A stretch of 44,494 bases of DNA from Muricoccus roseus (GTDB taxonomy: Bacteria > Pseudomonadota > Alphaproteobacteria > Acetobacterales > Acetobacteraceae), in contig NZ_FQZF01000037.1 of NCBI RefSeq assembly GCF_900141905.1, positions 1-44,494 of the forward strand, written 5' to 3'. A program made the translations under genes and the position numbers. Below are positions 1-6,961 of this stretch, in pieces. The notes below the pieces were generated by a model. The model was not told where the DNA came from. It was given only the letters and a program-made list of their open reading frames with translations, and made no database searches. Positions within the stretch are counted from its first letter, which is position 1, and the number at the start of each line of letters is the position of its first letter.

Positions 1-242
1 CCTCGGGCGGCGCCTTGCTGTTCCACCTGCTCAGCAAGCTCTACGAGCGCACCAGCGTGGTCATCACCACCAACCTGAGTTTCAGCGAGTGGGGCGGCGT
101 GTTCGGCGACGCTAAGATGACCACGGCCCTGCTCGACCGGCTCACGCACCACTGCCACATCCTGGAGACCGGCAACGACAGTTTCCGGTTCAGGAGCAGC
201 TCGGCCGAACCCAGGAACAGGAGGGCCAAAGCACCCGCTTGA
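1..242 (+). CDS. istB: IstB-like ATPase of IS21-family element (3' part only)
   Basis: Open from the left edge (frame starting at base 3) to the TGA at 240-242, so only about the last 79 residues are present. The residues around [18 protein letters not shown] and [17 protein letters not shown] are the classic C-terminal signature of IstB, the AAA+ helper ATPase that assists the IstA transposase in target selection. The Walker motifs lie outside the window. The reading frame is intact to its stop, so the IS may be complete and active upstream. The fragment says nothing about the function of the neighbouring PHB genes beyond showing that the locus borders a mobile element. Confidence 0.88.
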   Translation, partial: SGGALLFHLLSKLYERTSVVITTNLSFSEWGGVFGDAKMTTALLDRLTHHCHILETGNDSFRFRSSSAEPRNRRAKAPA

Positions 243-277
243 CCCGCGGCCACAGCCCGCGGGACATATCCCTGCAC

Positions 278-313
278 GGGTCAGTTCTCGATGAAAACCC
301 CGGGTCAGTTCTC
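278..313 (+). repeat. Two 12-bp direct repeats in the IS21 end
   Basis: GGGTCAGTTCTC occurs at 278-289 and 302-313. Multiple short repeats of this kind are typical transposase-binding sites at IS21-type termini. Confidence 0.7.
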
Positions 314-434
314 AGCGAAACTCAACAACCGGGATGACATAAGTCTTCGCGATATTGGCCGCTGCCACTCCAGACTTGTCGACGCGGAGGCGCCGTTGAA
401 ACCGCTCTTCACGTTCGACGAGCCCTCACCGAAG

Positions 435-473
435 GGAATGAATCCCTCGACAGGAAGTCGAGGGATTCATTCC
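435..473 (-). terminator. Long perfect hairpin overlapping the tetR1 stop codon
   Basis: Arms 435-451 (GGAATGAATCCCTCGAC) and 457-473 are perfect 17-bp reverse complements around a 5-nt loop. The tetR1 stop codon (467-469 on the complement) lies in one arm. The position fits a terminator for the minus-strand tetR1, but no clear U-tract follows, so it may instead be an mRNA-stabilising hairpin or a block against transcription from the IS side. Confidence 0.55.
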
Positions 474-1135
474 GGTGAAGAGGCCGCCTGTTGATGAGAC
501 CGATCGGAGGGCGTGGCGGACCGAGGATCGGCGGCAGGCGCGTCGCCGATGATTAGATCGATGATCCTGGCGACGAGGGGGCCGATGTGGTCGTCGAATT
601 CCTCGAGGAGTGGCTCCGTGCGAAGCACGTGGCGAAAGATGCCGATGCCCGCCAGGCAGGCGGCGAGCAGCGCCGCCCGCTGGGGGGACGGGTCGTCGAG
701 CTTGGAGGCGAGCGGCTCGACGACGTCCCTGGCCATGGCAGCCCGAAGGATCGGGATCGCCTCGGGACTCAGCAGGTTGCGGACCAGGATGTCCAGCGGA
801 TCGACCACCCGGAGCGCCTGGTCGAGGCTGGGCTCGAGGAGCCGGGCGGTGAGGCGGGCGGAAAGCTCGCCCCGATCGACGGCGAAGAGCTGCCGAGGCT
901 GGAAGGCGATGGTGACCACCTCGGTGAAGAGCCGTTCCTTCGAGCCGAAGGTGCGGTGGACCAGGGCAACGTCGATTCCGACATCGGCGGCGATGTCACG
1001 GAGCTTGGTCTCTTCGTAGGAATACTGCGCGAACCGGAGGAGCGCAGCTTCCAGGATACGGCCGCGCGTATCCAGCCCTGGGCGTGAAGTACCGAGTCTT
1101 TGCATCATCCCCTCATCCTGCGCCGTAAGGGCCAT
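467..1135 (-). CDS. TetR-family transcriptional regulator (copy 1)
   Basis: A 222-residue one-component repressor. An N-terminal TetR helix-turn-helix (about residues 25-70, with LRDIAADVGIDVALVHRTFG followed by SKERLF) precedes a variable helical ligand-binding domain with DPLDILVRNLLSPEA. The start at 1135 is preceded by AGGAG at a 10-nt spacing; a longer ORF reaches 1327 but would run through the operator, so I reject it. The gene diverges from phaB1 and is clearly paralogous to the TetR at 11273-11911, sharing the HTH and the DIxVRxLxSP motif. The intergenic region carries the dyad GTCAAC-GACG-GTTGAC, so autorepression and control of phaB1 are likely. The effector is unknown; an acyl-CoA or fatty-acid-like ligand would suit the context but is a guess. 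Confidence 0.88.
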   Translation of the reverse strand: MALTAQDEGMMQRLGTSRPGLDTRGRILEAALLRFAQYSYEETKLRDIAADVGIDVALVHRTFGSKERLFTEVVTIAFQPRQLFAVDRGELSARLTARLLEPSLDQALRVVDPLDILVRNLLSPEAIPILRAAMARDVVEPLASKLDDPSPQRAALLAACLAGIGIFRHVLRTEPLLEEFDDHIGPLVARIIDLIIGDAPAADPRSATPSDRSHQQAASSPE

Positions 1136-1163
1136 GTCGGTCCAACTCCTGTTTCCTGTACAT

Positions 1164-1179
1164 GTCAACGACGGTTGAC
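1164..1179. promoter_or_regulatory. Predicted TetR operator (site 1)
   Basis: GTCAACGACGGTTGAC is a 6-4-6 perfect inverted repeat in the tetR1/phaB1 divergent region. The same half-sites at the same spacing occur at 11233-11248 next to the paralogous tetR2. On the minus strand its outer arm forms TTGACA, a good -35 element for tetR1. Confidence 0.7.
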
Positions 1180-1188
1180 CTAAATCAA
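1175..1188. promoter_or_regulatory. Crp/Fnr-type box upstream of phaB1
   Basis: TTGACctaaATCAA matches the TTGAY-N4-ATCAA consensus of FNR/FixK-type regulators with one deviation (C for T). It overlaps the right arm of the TetR operator, 98 bp before the phaB1 start and 40 bp before the tetR1 start. If real, the two regulators would compete at this spot. Confidence 0.5.
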
Positions 1189-1286
1189 GGCCGACCGGCC
1201 GGCCGGCGGCTACGCGGCTGGTCGTTCCCCCGAGGGAGGGATCGTCCGAAATGCCTTCGGGTGCCTGCGAAGAGAGGATTGGGAAG

Positions 1287-2012
1287 ATGTCTAGAGTGGC
1301 GATCGTCACGGGGGGAACGCGTGGCATAGGCGCCGCGATTTCCAGGGCCCTCCATGCGGAAGGCCATAAGGTCGCCGCGAACTACGCCGGCAATGAAGAG
1401 GCGGCAGCGGCGTTCCATCGCGACACGGGCATCGCCGTGTTCAAATGGGACGTCTCGGATTTCGACGCCTGCGCGGCAGGCGTGGCCCGGGTCGCGGACG
1501 AGCTCGGCCTGGTCAACATTCTCGTCAACAACGCCGGCATCACGCGCGACAGCATGCTGCACAAGATGACGCTGGAGCAGTGGCGGGCCGTCATCGGCAC
1601 CAACCTGAATTCCCTCTTCAACATGACCCGCCCGGTCATCGAGGGCATGCGGGAGCGCGGCTTCGGCCGCATCGTCAACATCTCCTCGATCAACGGGCAG
1701 AAGGGGCAGATCGGGCAGACGAACTACTCCGCCTCCAAGGCGGGCGACATCGGCTTCACCAAGGCCCTGGCGCAGGAGAACGCGCGGAAGGGGATCACGG
1801 TCAACGCGGTCTGCCCCGGCTACACCGAGACCGACATGGTGCGCGCCGTGCCGCAGGACGTGCTGGAGAAATCGATTCTGTCGCAGATCCCCGTCGGCCG
1901 TCTGGGCCAGCCCGAGGAGATCGCGCGGTGCGTGCTGTTCCTCGCCTCGGAGCAGGCCGGCTTCATCACCGGCTCGACGCTGACGGTCAACGGCGGGCAA
2001 TACCTCACCTGA
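1287..2012 (+). CDS. phaB: Acetoacetyl-CoA reductase (copy 1)
   Basis: A 241-residue short-chain dehydrogenase/reductase that reduces acetoacetyl-CoA to (R)-3-hydroxybutyryl-CoA with NADPH, the second step of PHB synthesis. The cofactor motif TGGTRGIGAA is near residue 8, then NNAG, the catalytic Ser in NISSINGQKGQ, and the Tyr/Lys pair in NYSASKAG. SINGQKGQxGQTNY is a strong PhaB signature that separates it from FabG. The ATG at 1287 follows a purine-rich GAGAGGATTGGGA; the ORF is open upstream to 1251 but that start lacks a ribosome site. It is divergent from tetR1 and overlaps the patatin-fusion gene at the 3' end by 8 bp (convergent). A second phaB lies at 35759-36511. Confidence 0.92.
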   Translation: MSRVAIVTGGTRGIGAAISRALHAEGHKVAANYAGNEEAAAAFHRDTGIAVFKWDVSDFDACAAGVARVADELGLVNILVNNAGITRDSMLHKMTLEQWRAVIGTNLNSLFNMTRPVIEGMRERGFGRIVNISSINGQKGQIGQTNYSASKAGDIGFTKALAQENARKGITVNAVCPGYTETDMVRAVPQDVLEKSILSQIPVGRLGQPEEIARCVLFLASEQAGFITGSTLTVNGGQYLT

Positions 2013-4434
2013 CGCGCCGGGTACGTCCCTTCGCCGGCGCCCGCTCGGCGGGAGCCGCGGCCGTGTCCGGCGGCTGCGGTTCCGGGCCCGACAGGCGATC
2101 GCCGTCGCCGAATTTCGGCAGGGACCGGTTTCTCGGAACCGCACGGTGGCCCGAGACCGGGCCGGCGTTGAGCTGCTGCTCGCTGGGCGCGCCAAGGGTG
2201 GTCTTGGCCAGGGCGTAGCCTTCCGCCTGGTTGGCCCGGATGAAGGACTCGGAGAAATCATAGTCCCGCGAGGCGGGCTCGCCGGCCCGTCCGGCGCGGA
2301 CGAAGCGCGTGATGCGTGTCGCCGCCCCGTCCCCCATCAGCTCCAGGTAGAGCGGCCGCTGCCGGATCTTCGCCTGGATGGCTGGATCGACGAAGCCGAG
2401 GATGCCGTTGACCAGCCCCCGATAGGCGCCGACCAGCTCGCGGAGGCGCAGGTCGCTGCGCACGCGCTCGGAATAGACGATCTCGTCGCGGCGGGCCATC
2501 ACCTCCATCAGGTTCGTCGGAAGCGGCCTCTGCCCCGCGAAAAGGTCCACGATGAAGACCCGCTTCCCGTCCGGGCCGCAGCGGTCGATGACAATGTCGA
2601 GCGGCGAGTTGCTGACGACGCCGCCGTCCCAATAGGCCTTGCCGTCGATCTCGGTCCAGGGGAAGCCGGGCGGCAGGCTGCCGCTGGCCAGGATGTGGTC
2701 CGGCGTCAACTCGTCGACATAGCTGTCGAAGATCTCGAGCTCGGCGGTGGTGACGTTGACCGCGCCGACCAGCAGCCGGACGGGGCTGTTCCGAAGCGAG
2801 GGGAAGTCCACGTATTTCGCGATCAGCGCCTTCATGGGGGCGATGTCGTAGAAGCTGGTCCAGCTTCCCGGCAGCATCATCGGCGTGGAGAAAGAGGGCA
2901 TCCAGCGCGGCCGGAAGAAGTTCGGCACGCCGAACATGAGAATCCCGAGGGAGGTCGCCGCCCTGGCCGCCGCCTCGCACGGCATCACAGGGGTCTTCAC
3001 GGAGAGTTCCGACCAGAAGGCCTCCAGCGCTTCCGTGGCGTGGCGCGGATTGCCCGCGATGATCGCGCCATTCAGGGCACCGATCGAGATGCCCGCGACC
3101 ACGTCGGGGAAGATACGCTCCTCCTCCAGCGCCTTCACCACCCCGCATTCGAAGGCCCCGAGCGCGCCGCCGCCTTGCAGGACGAGGACGGTCTGGGTCG
3201 GAAGGTGATCGAGGGAGAATGCAGGATCATGGAGCCTGCCCTTCACCCCGCGGAGATTGGCCCGGTAGCGGATCAGCCCCTTGGCGCCGTTGGTCTCCTC
3301 GACGGGCCGGCCGACCGTGAACAGCGCGCGGGGGACGTCGCCCTTCAGGTAGAACAGGGCGAAGGATTTTTCCTCCAGCGATCCGCGGCCGATCCGCTCC
3401 TCCGCCTCCTCCGGCGCGCCCAGCATGCTGAAGCTGACGTCGCCGACGTCGCAGAAGAAGTAGGAGACCTCGTCGTAGCGCCGCCGCTGCCCGAGCATGT
3501 TCCTCGCCGCGAGCCGGCCCTGCTTCTCGGCATTGTCCCAATGCTCGATGTGGCGGCGGCGGGCGAAGACGGGGTCGTAGAAGCTGGTGACGTCGCCCCC
3601 GGCGAAGACGTTCGGGGCGCTCGTCCTCAGCAGCTCGTCGACCAGGACGAGGCTGCCCTCGAGCGCGATCCCGCTTCCCCCGAGGAAGTCCGTGGCGGGC
3701 TCGACGCCGATGCTGACGACGAGGAGGTCGCAGGGAAGCCGGCGCCCGGACGAGACCTCCACCTCCCGGACGCAGTCGTCGCCATGGATCGCCGTGATGG
3801 TCTCGCCCAGCAAGATGCGGGCACCCCGGTCCTCGGCGTGCCGCCGGAAGTAGGCCGAGACGTCCGGTGCCTCGACATGCGGCAGCACGAAGCCTTCGCA
3901 TTCGATGATCATGACCTCCAGGCCGAGCTCCAAGAGGGACATGGCGATCTCCAGGCCGAGAAAACTCCCGCCCAGCACGACAGCGTGCTGCACGCCCGTG
4001 GCGATCCGCGCCCGCACCGCGTCGCAATCGGCCTTGCGGCGCAGGTAGTGCACGCCGGGAAGCCGCTCTCCCAGAACCAGCAGGCGCTTCGGCCTGGAGC
4101 CGGTCGCGATCAGCAGCCGGCCATAGCGGATCTCCTCGCCTGCCGAGGTCGTGACGACCTGCCGTCCGGGATCGACCGAGGCCGCGGCGCTGTTTAGCAG
4201 GAGCTCGATCGCCTGGTCCCGGTAGAAGCCTTCGGGACGCAGCAGGATCCGGCTTTCATCGACGGTGCCGAGCAAGATCTGCTTCGAGAGGGACGGCCGG
4301 TAATAGGGCGCGATGTCGTCGGCCGACAAGATCATGACCGGACCCGTCGCGCCTTCGAGCCGGAGCGTCGCGGCGGCGGCCGCGCTGGCGCCGCCTCCGC
4401 CGAGAAGAAGGTGGTCGACCTCTCGCATCGTCAT
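2005..4434 (-). CDS. FAD-dependent oxidoreductase fused to a patatin-like phospholipase
   Basis: One uninterrupted 809-residue reading frame with two unrelated enzymes. Residues 1 to about 400 resemble ferredoxin/rubredoxin reductases of the AIF-like class: LGGGGASAAAA near residue 11, ATGSRPK at 110, a second dinucleotide motif VVLGGSFLGLEIA at 152, and VFAGGDV at 276. Residues about 412-640 are a patatin hydrolase with the oxyanion-hole motif GGGALGAFECG (421), the nucleophile elbow GISIG (Ser450) and the DGG motif (Asp603), completing the Ser-Asp dyad. The tail to about 745 resembles the C-terminal domain of DUF3734-type patatins; the last 60 residues are Pro/Arg-rich and low-complexity. 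Starts at 4434 or 4428 are both possible. It ends a co-directional run that begins with a phasin, so a role in membrane lipid or PHA-granule turnover is plausible but unproven. Confidence 0.85.
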   Translation of the reverse strand: MTMREVDHLLLGGGGASAAAAATLRLEGATGPVMILSADDIAPYYRPSLSKQILLGTVDESRILLRPEGFYRDQAIELLLNSAAASVDPGRQVVTTSAGEEIRYGRLLIATGSRPKRLLVLGERLPGVHYLRRKADCDAVRARIATGVQHAVVLGGSFLGLEIAMSLLELGLEVMIIECEGFVLPHVEAPDVSAYFRRHAEDRGARILLGETITAIHGDDCVREVEVSSGRRLPCDLLVVSIGVEPATDFLGGSGIALEGSLVLVDELLRTSAPNVFAGGDVTSFYDPVFARRRHIEHWDNAEKQGRLAARNMLGQRRRYDEVSYFFCDVGDVSFSMLGAPEEAEERIGRGSLEEKSFALFYLKGDVPRALFTVGRPVEETNGAKGLIRYRANLRGVKGRLHDPAFSLDHLPTQTVLVLQGGGALGAFECGVVKALEEERIFPDVVAGISIGALNGAIIAGNPRHATEALEAFWSELSVKTPVMPCEAAARAATSLGILMFGVPNFFRPRWMPSFSTPMMLPGSWTSFYDIAPMKALIAKYVDFPSLRNSPVRLLVGAVNVTTAELEIFDSYVDELTPDHILASGSLPPGFPWTEIDGKAYWDGGVVSNSPLDIVIDRCGPDGKRVFIVDLFAGQRPLPTNLMEVMARRDEIVYSERVRSDLRLRELVGAYRGLVNGILGFVDPAIQAKIRQRPLYLELMGDGAATRITRFVRAGRAGEPASRDYDFSESFIRANQAEGYALAKTTLGAPSEQQLNAGPVSGHRAVPRNRSLPKFGDGDRLSGPEPQPPDTAAAPAERAPAKGRTRRVR

Positions 4435-4486
4435 GCAAGATTCCCATCGCGAATTCGGCCCCGGTGGCGGGGCCCCGGTTCAGCCT

Positions 4487-5003
4487 TCAGTCGACACGAA
4501 TGGCCGGGCGGATGCGCGCGTTGAGGCGGTCCACCAGCCAGAGCAGGCTGCCATGCCAGAAGCCGTTCAGGCGGGCCCGGTGGCTCCGGTACAGCATCGC
4601 GTGCCGAAGTCATTCGCCTCGCGGCCCAGGGCGAGGACATGCGTGTCGTAGGGCACCTCGCGCGCATGCAGCAGTCCTGCCCTTGCGCGGACAACCAGGG
4701 CGCCAGCCGGGCCACCCGCGCCGCCCGGTCGATGCCCACGGGCTCGCCCGGCTGGAAGACGAGACCGTGGGTCCGCGCCTGCGCCACGTAGGCCGTCTGC
4801 TGCTGATGGACGTCGCGCGTGCCGGCCGCGATGGTGTGCAGCATCGGCTTCCAGACATGGGCGGTCTCGCGATCGACCAGGGTGACCCTGAGCCGTCCCC
4901 GGCTGGTGGCGCGCCCCGCGAGCCGGGTGGCCAGCTCGATACCGGCGACGCCCCCGCCCAGGACGACGACACGATGAACATCCTGCATGGGCGGCTTCTC
5001 CAT
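4487..5003 (-). pseudogene. ndh: Type II NADH dehydrogenase remnant with internal deletion
   Basis: The N-terminal FAD-binding part (RVVVLGGGVAGIELATRL, then VTLVDRETAHVWKPMLH) is clear. A frameshift near 4665-4680 moves the frame to one reading AREVPYDTHVLALGREANDFGT. That is followed directly, in a third frame, by the NDH-2 C-terminus (MLYRSHRARLNGFWHGSLLW, then LVDRLNARIRP) and a stop at 4487. Intact NDH-2 proteins are over 400 residues; most of the second half of FAD/NAD binding is gone here, so the gene cannot make a working enzyme. It sits between the SDR and the FAD-patatin fusion in the same orientation, so it was probably a working operon member that decayed. Possible starts are 5048, 5003 and 4988. 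Confidence 0.8.
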
Positions 5004-5050
5004 GTTGGCGATGGCGGGGAGCTTCCCTGGCATCTTCAGCAGGGGCATCT

Positions 5051-5806
5051 TCAGCAGGCGGACCAGCCGCCGTCCGACGACAGCACCGCTCCGTTGACGT
5101 TCCGCGCCTCGTCGCTCATGAGCCAGAGGATGTTGGCGGCGAGCGAGGCCGCATCGACCGACGGCGGCGCGCTGGCCTGCATCACGGGCCCGATCCGCGC
5201 CCAGGCGCTCTCCGAGCGGGGCGTCGCGACGATGGAGGTCTGCACTCCTCCCGGCGCCACCGCATTCGTCCGTATGCCATCCGGGCCGTAGATGAAGGCC
5301 GTGCTCCGGGTCAGCCCCAGCAGGGCGTGTTTGGAGGCGGTGTAGGCGACGCCAGCGACGGAGCCGCGCAGGGCTGCGATCGAGGCGACGTTGACGATGC
5401 TGCCCCGTCCCGCCACGAGCATCGCGGGCAGAACGGCACGGGTCAACCGCATCACGGCGGTCAGGTTGACGGCCAGCACCCTGTCCCAGGTTCCGTCGTC
5501 GATCTCCGCGACCGGCAGGAACCCGTCCATGATTCCCGCGACATTGGCGAGCGCGTCCACCCGGCCGGCGCAGGCCGCGACGACGTCCTGCACGGTCGCC
5601 TCGCGGGAGATGTCGCCGGCCACCATGACGACGGCGCCGGCGCCGCGCTCCTCTGCCAGCGACGCCAGGCGCTCCTCCTCGATGTCGGTGGCGACGACCC
5701 GCGCGCCTTCGGCCAGGAGCCGCAAGGCGGTGGCGTGCCCGATCCCCGCGCCCGCGCCAGTGACGATGACCGTATGGCCGGCAAACCGGCCTGCGATGGG
5801 TTCCAT
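5051..5806 (-). CDS. Short-chain dehydrogenase/reductase of unknown substrate
   Basis: A 251-residue classical SDR: cofactor motif TGAGAGIGHA at about residues 16-25, acidic ATDIEEE suggesting NAD(H) preference, NVAG, Ser in NVASIAALRGS, and the YTASK catalytic Tyr-Lys. The ATG at 5806 has an almost perfect AGGAGG six bases upstream, which rules out the longer 5821 start. The substrate is not deducible; it lacks the SINGQKGQ signature of PhaB, so I do not call it an acetoacetyl-CoA reductase. 3-Hydroxybutyrate dehydrogenase or a generic alcohol dehydrogenase would suit the PHB setting, but this is only context. It lies 40 bp downstream of the ABC permease and is likely co-transcribed with it. 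Confidence 0.85.
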   Translation of the reverse strand: MEPIAGRFAGHTVIVTGAGAGIGHATALRLLAEGARVVATDIEEERLASLAEERGAGAVVMVAGDISREATVQDVVAACAGRVDALANVAGIMDGFLPVAEIDDGTWDRVLAVNLTAVMRLTRAVLPAMLVAGRGSIVNVASIAALRGSVAGVAYTASKHALLGLTRSTAFIYGPDGIRTNAVAPGGVQTSIVATPRSESAWARIGPVMQASAPPSVDAASLAANILWLMSDEARNVNGAVLSSDGGWSAC

Positions 5807-5846
5807 CGGTAACCTCCTCATTTCGGGCTCGCCCCGGCCGCGCGGC

Positions 5847-6959
5847 TCATCTCAGGAACCGCCGGAACCGCCGGAGCGAGAACAGGAACAGCGCCGCCCC
5901 GATTCCGACGAGCGCCACGAGCTGGGGCCAGACGACGCTGAGCCCGGCGCCGCGGAACAGCACGGCCTGCGCCAGGATCACGAAATGCGTGTTGGGCGCC
6001 GCCAGCATGATGGTCTGGATGACCTCGGGCATGCTCTCGCGCGGCGTGACGCCGCCGGACAGCACCTGGAGCGGCAGGAGCACGAGCATCAGCAGCAGGC
6101 CGAACTGGGGCATCGAGCCGGCGATGGTGGCCAGGAAGATCCCCATGCAGGTCGTGGCGAAGAGCTGCAGCGCCGCGCCGAACAGGAAAAGGCCGACGGA
6201 GCCCTCGATCGGGACCGCCAGCACGCCCTTCACCACCACCAGGATCGAGAAGGCGGAGGCCAGCAGCACGACGAGGGCCATGGACCAGATCTTGCTCAGC
6301 ATGATCTCGACCGGCGTGACGGGCATGACCAGGAGGTGGTCGATCGTGCCGTGCTCGCGCTCGCGGATGAGGGCCGCGCCGGTGAGGACGATCGACAGCA
6401 TGGTGATGGAGGAGATGACGTTGTTGATCGCGCCGAACCAGCTCTTGTTCAGCTCGGGGTTGAAGCGCGCGCGCAACGTGAGCTCCACCGGAACCGCCGC
6501 CCCCGAGCGGTATCGGCTGAGGAACTCGGCCACCTCGCTCGTGACGATGGACTGGACGTAGCCGGCCCCGGTGAAGGCCTGCGTCATGCGCGTGGCGTCC
6601 ACGTTGAGCTGGATCGCAGGCGACCGGCCGGCCAGCAGGTCGCGCTGGAAGTTGGGCGGGATGTCCAGCGCGAAGGTGTCCAGCCCCGCATCCATGCGGC
6701 TGTCCATCTCCTGGGCCGAGATGAGGCGGGGGATGGCGAAGTAAGGAGGGTAGAAGGCCAGCGCGATGCGCCCCGAGACCGGCGAGCGGTCCTCGTCCAC
6801 GATGGCGATGGCGGCACGGCTCAGCGTCTCGGGCATGGCCCGCGAGGCCGTGTAGATCGAGAGGGTGAAGGCGTAGGCGATCAGGATCAGCAGCATCGGA
6901 TCGCGGGCGAGGCCGCGCAGTTCCTTGACGCCGAGCTGGAGGACGTTCGCCGGCCGCAT
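5847..6959 (-). CDS. ABC-2 type transporter permease (YhhJ-like)
   Basis: A 370-residue inner-membrane permease. One transmembrane helix near residues 23-42 is followed by a large extracytoplasmic domain (about 45-175, with RSPVSGRIA and DIPPNFQRDL), then a five-helix ABC-2 core from about 180 with the conserved REREHGTIDHLLVMPVTPVE segment and the LLPLQVLSGG turn. This is the second permease of YhiI/YhiH/YhhJ-type exporters, pairing with the fused ATPase/permease upstream. The ATG at 6957-6959 lies 2 bp after the upstream stop, so translation is probably coupled. The substrate is unknown; the family exports hydrophobic or drug-like compounds. Confidence 0.9.
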   Translation of the reverse strand: MRPANVLQLGVKELRGLARDPMLLILIAYAFTLSIYTASRAMPETLSRAAIAIVDEDRSPVSGRIALAFYPPYFAIPRLISAQEMDSRMDAGLDTFALDIPPNFQRDLLAGRSPAIQLNVDATRMTQAFTGAGYVQSIVTSEVAEFLSRYRSGAAVPVELTLRARFNPELNKSWFGAINNVISSITMLSIVLTGAALIREREHGTIDHLLVMPVTPVEIMLSKIWSMALVVLLASAFSILVVVKGVLAVPIEGSVGLFLFGAALQLFATTCMGIFLATIAGSMPQFGLLLMLVLLPLQVLSGGVTPRESMPEVIQTIMLAAPNTHFVILAQAVLFRGAGLSVVWPQLVALVGIGAALFLFSLRRFRRFLR

Positions 6960-6961
6960 GC

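Larger units (their letters stand above)
1..327 (+). mobile_element. Right end of an IS21-family insertion sequence
   Basis: The window opens inside an IS21-type element. It holds the end of istB, then a non-coding tail with two copies of GGGTCAGTTCTC 24 bp apart (278-289 and 302-313). Repeated GGTCAGTTCTC blocks before a terminal CA are what I expect at IS21-type ends. I place the element end at the CA of positions 326-327, but the exact boundary cannot be proved without the other end or an empty site. Confidence 0.7.

Noticed and set aside
2146-4197. 683-residue plus-strand open frame opposite the FAD-patatin gene
   Set aside because: Composition is Arg/Asp/Gly/Pro-rich antisense shadow of a GC-rich gene; the minus-strand frame has all catalytic motifs.
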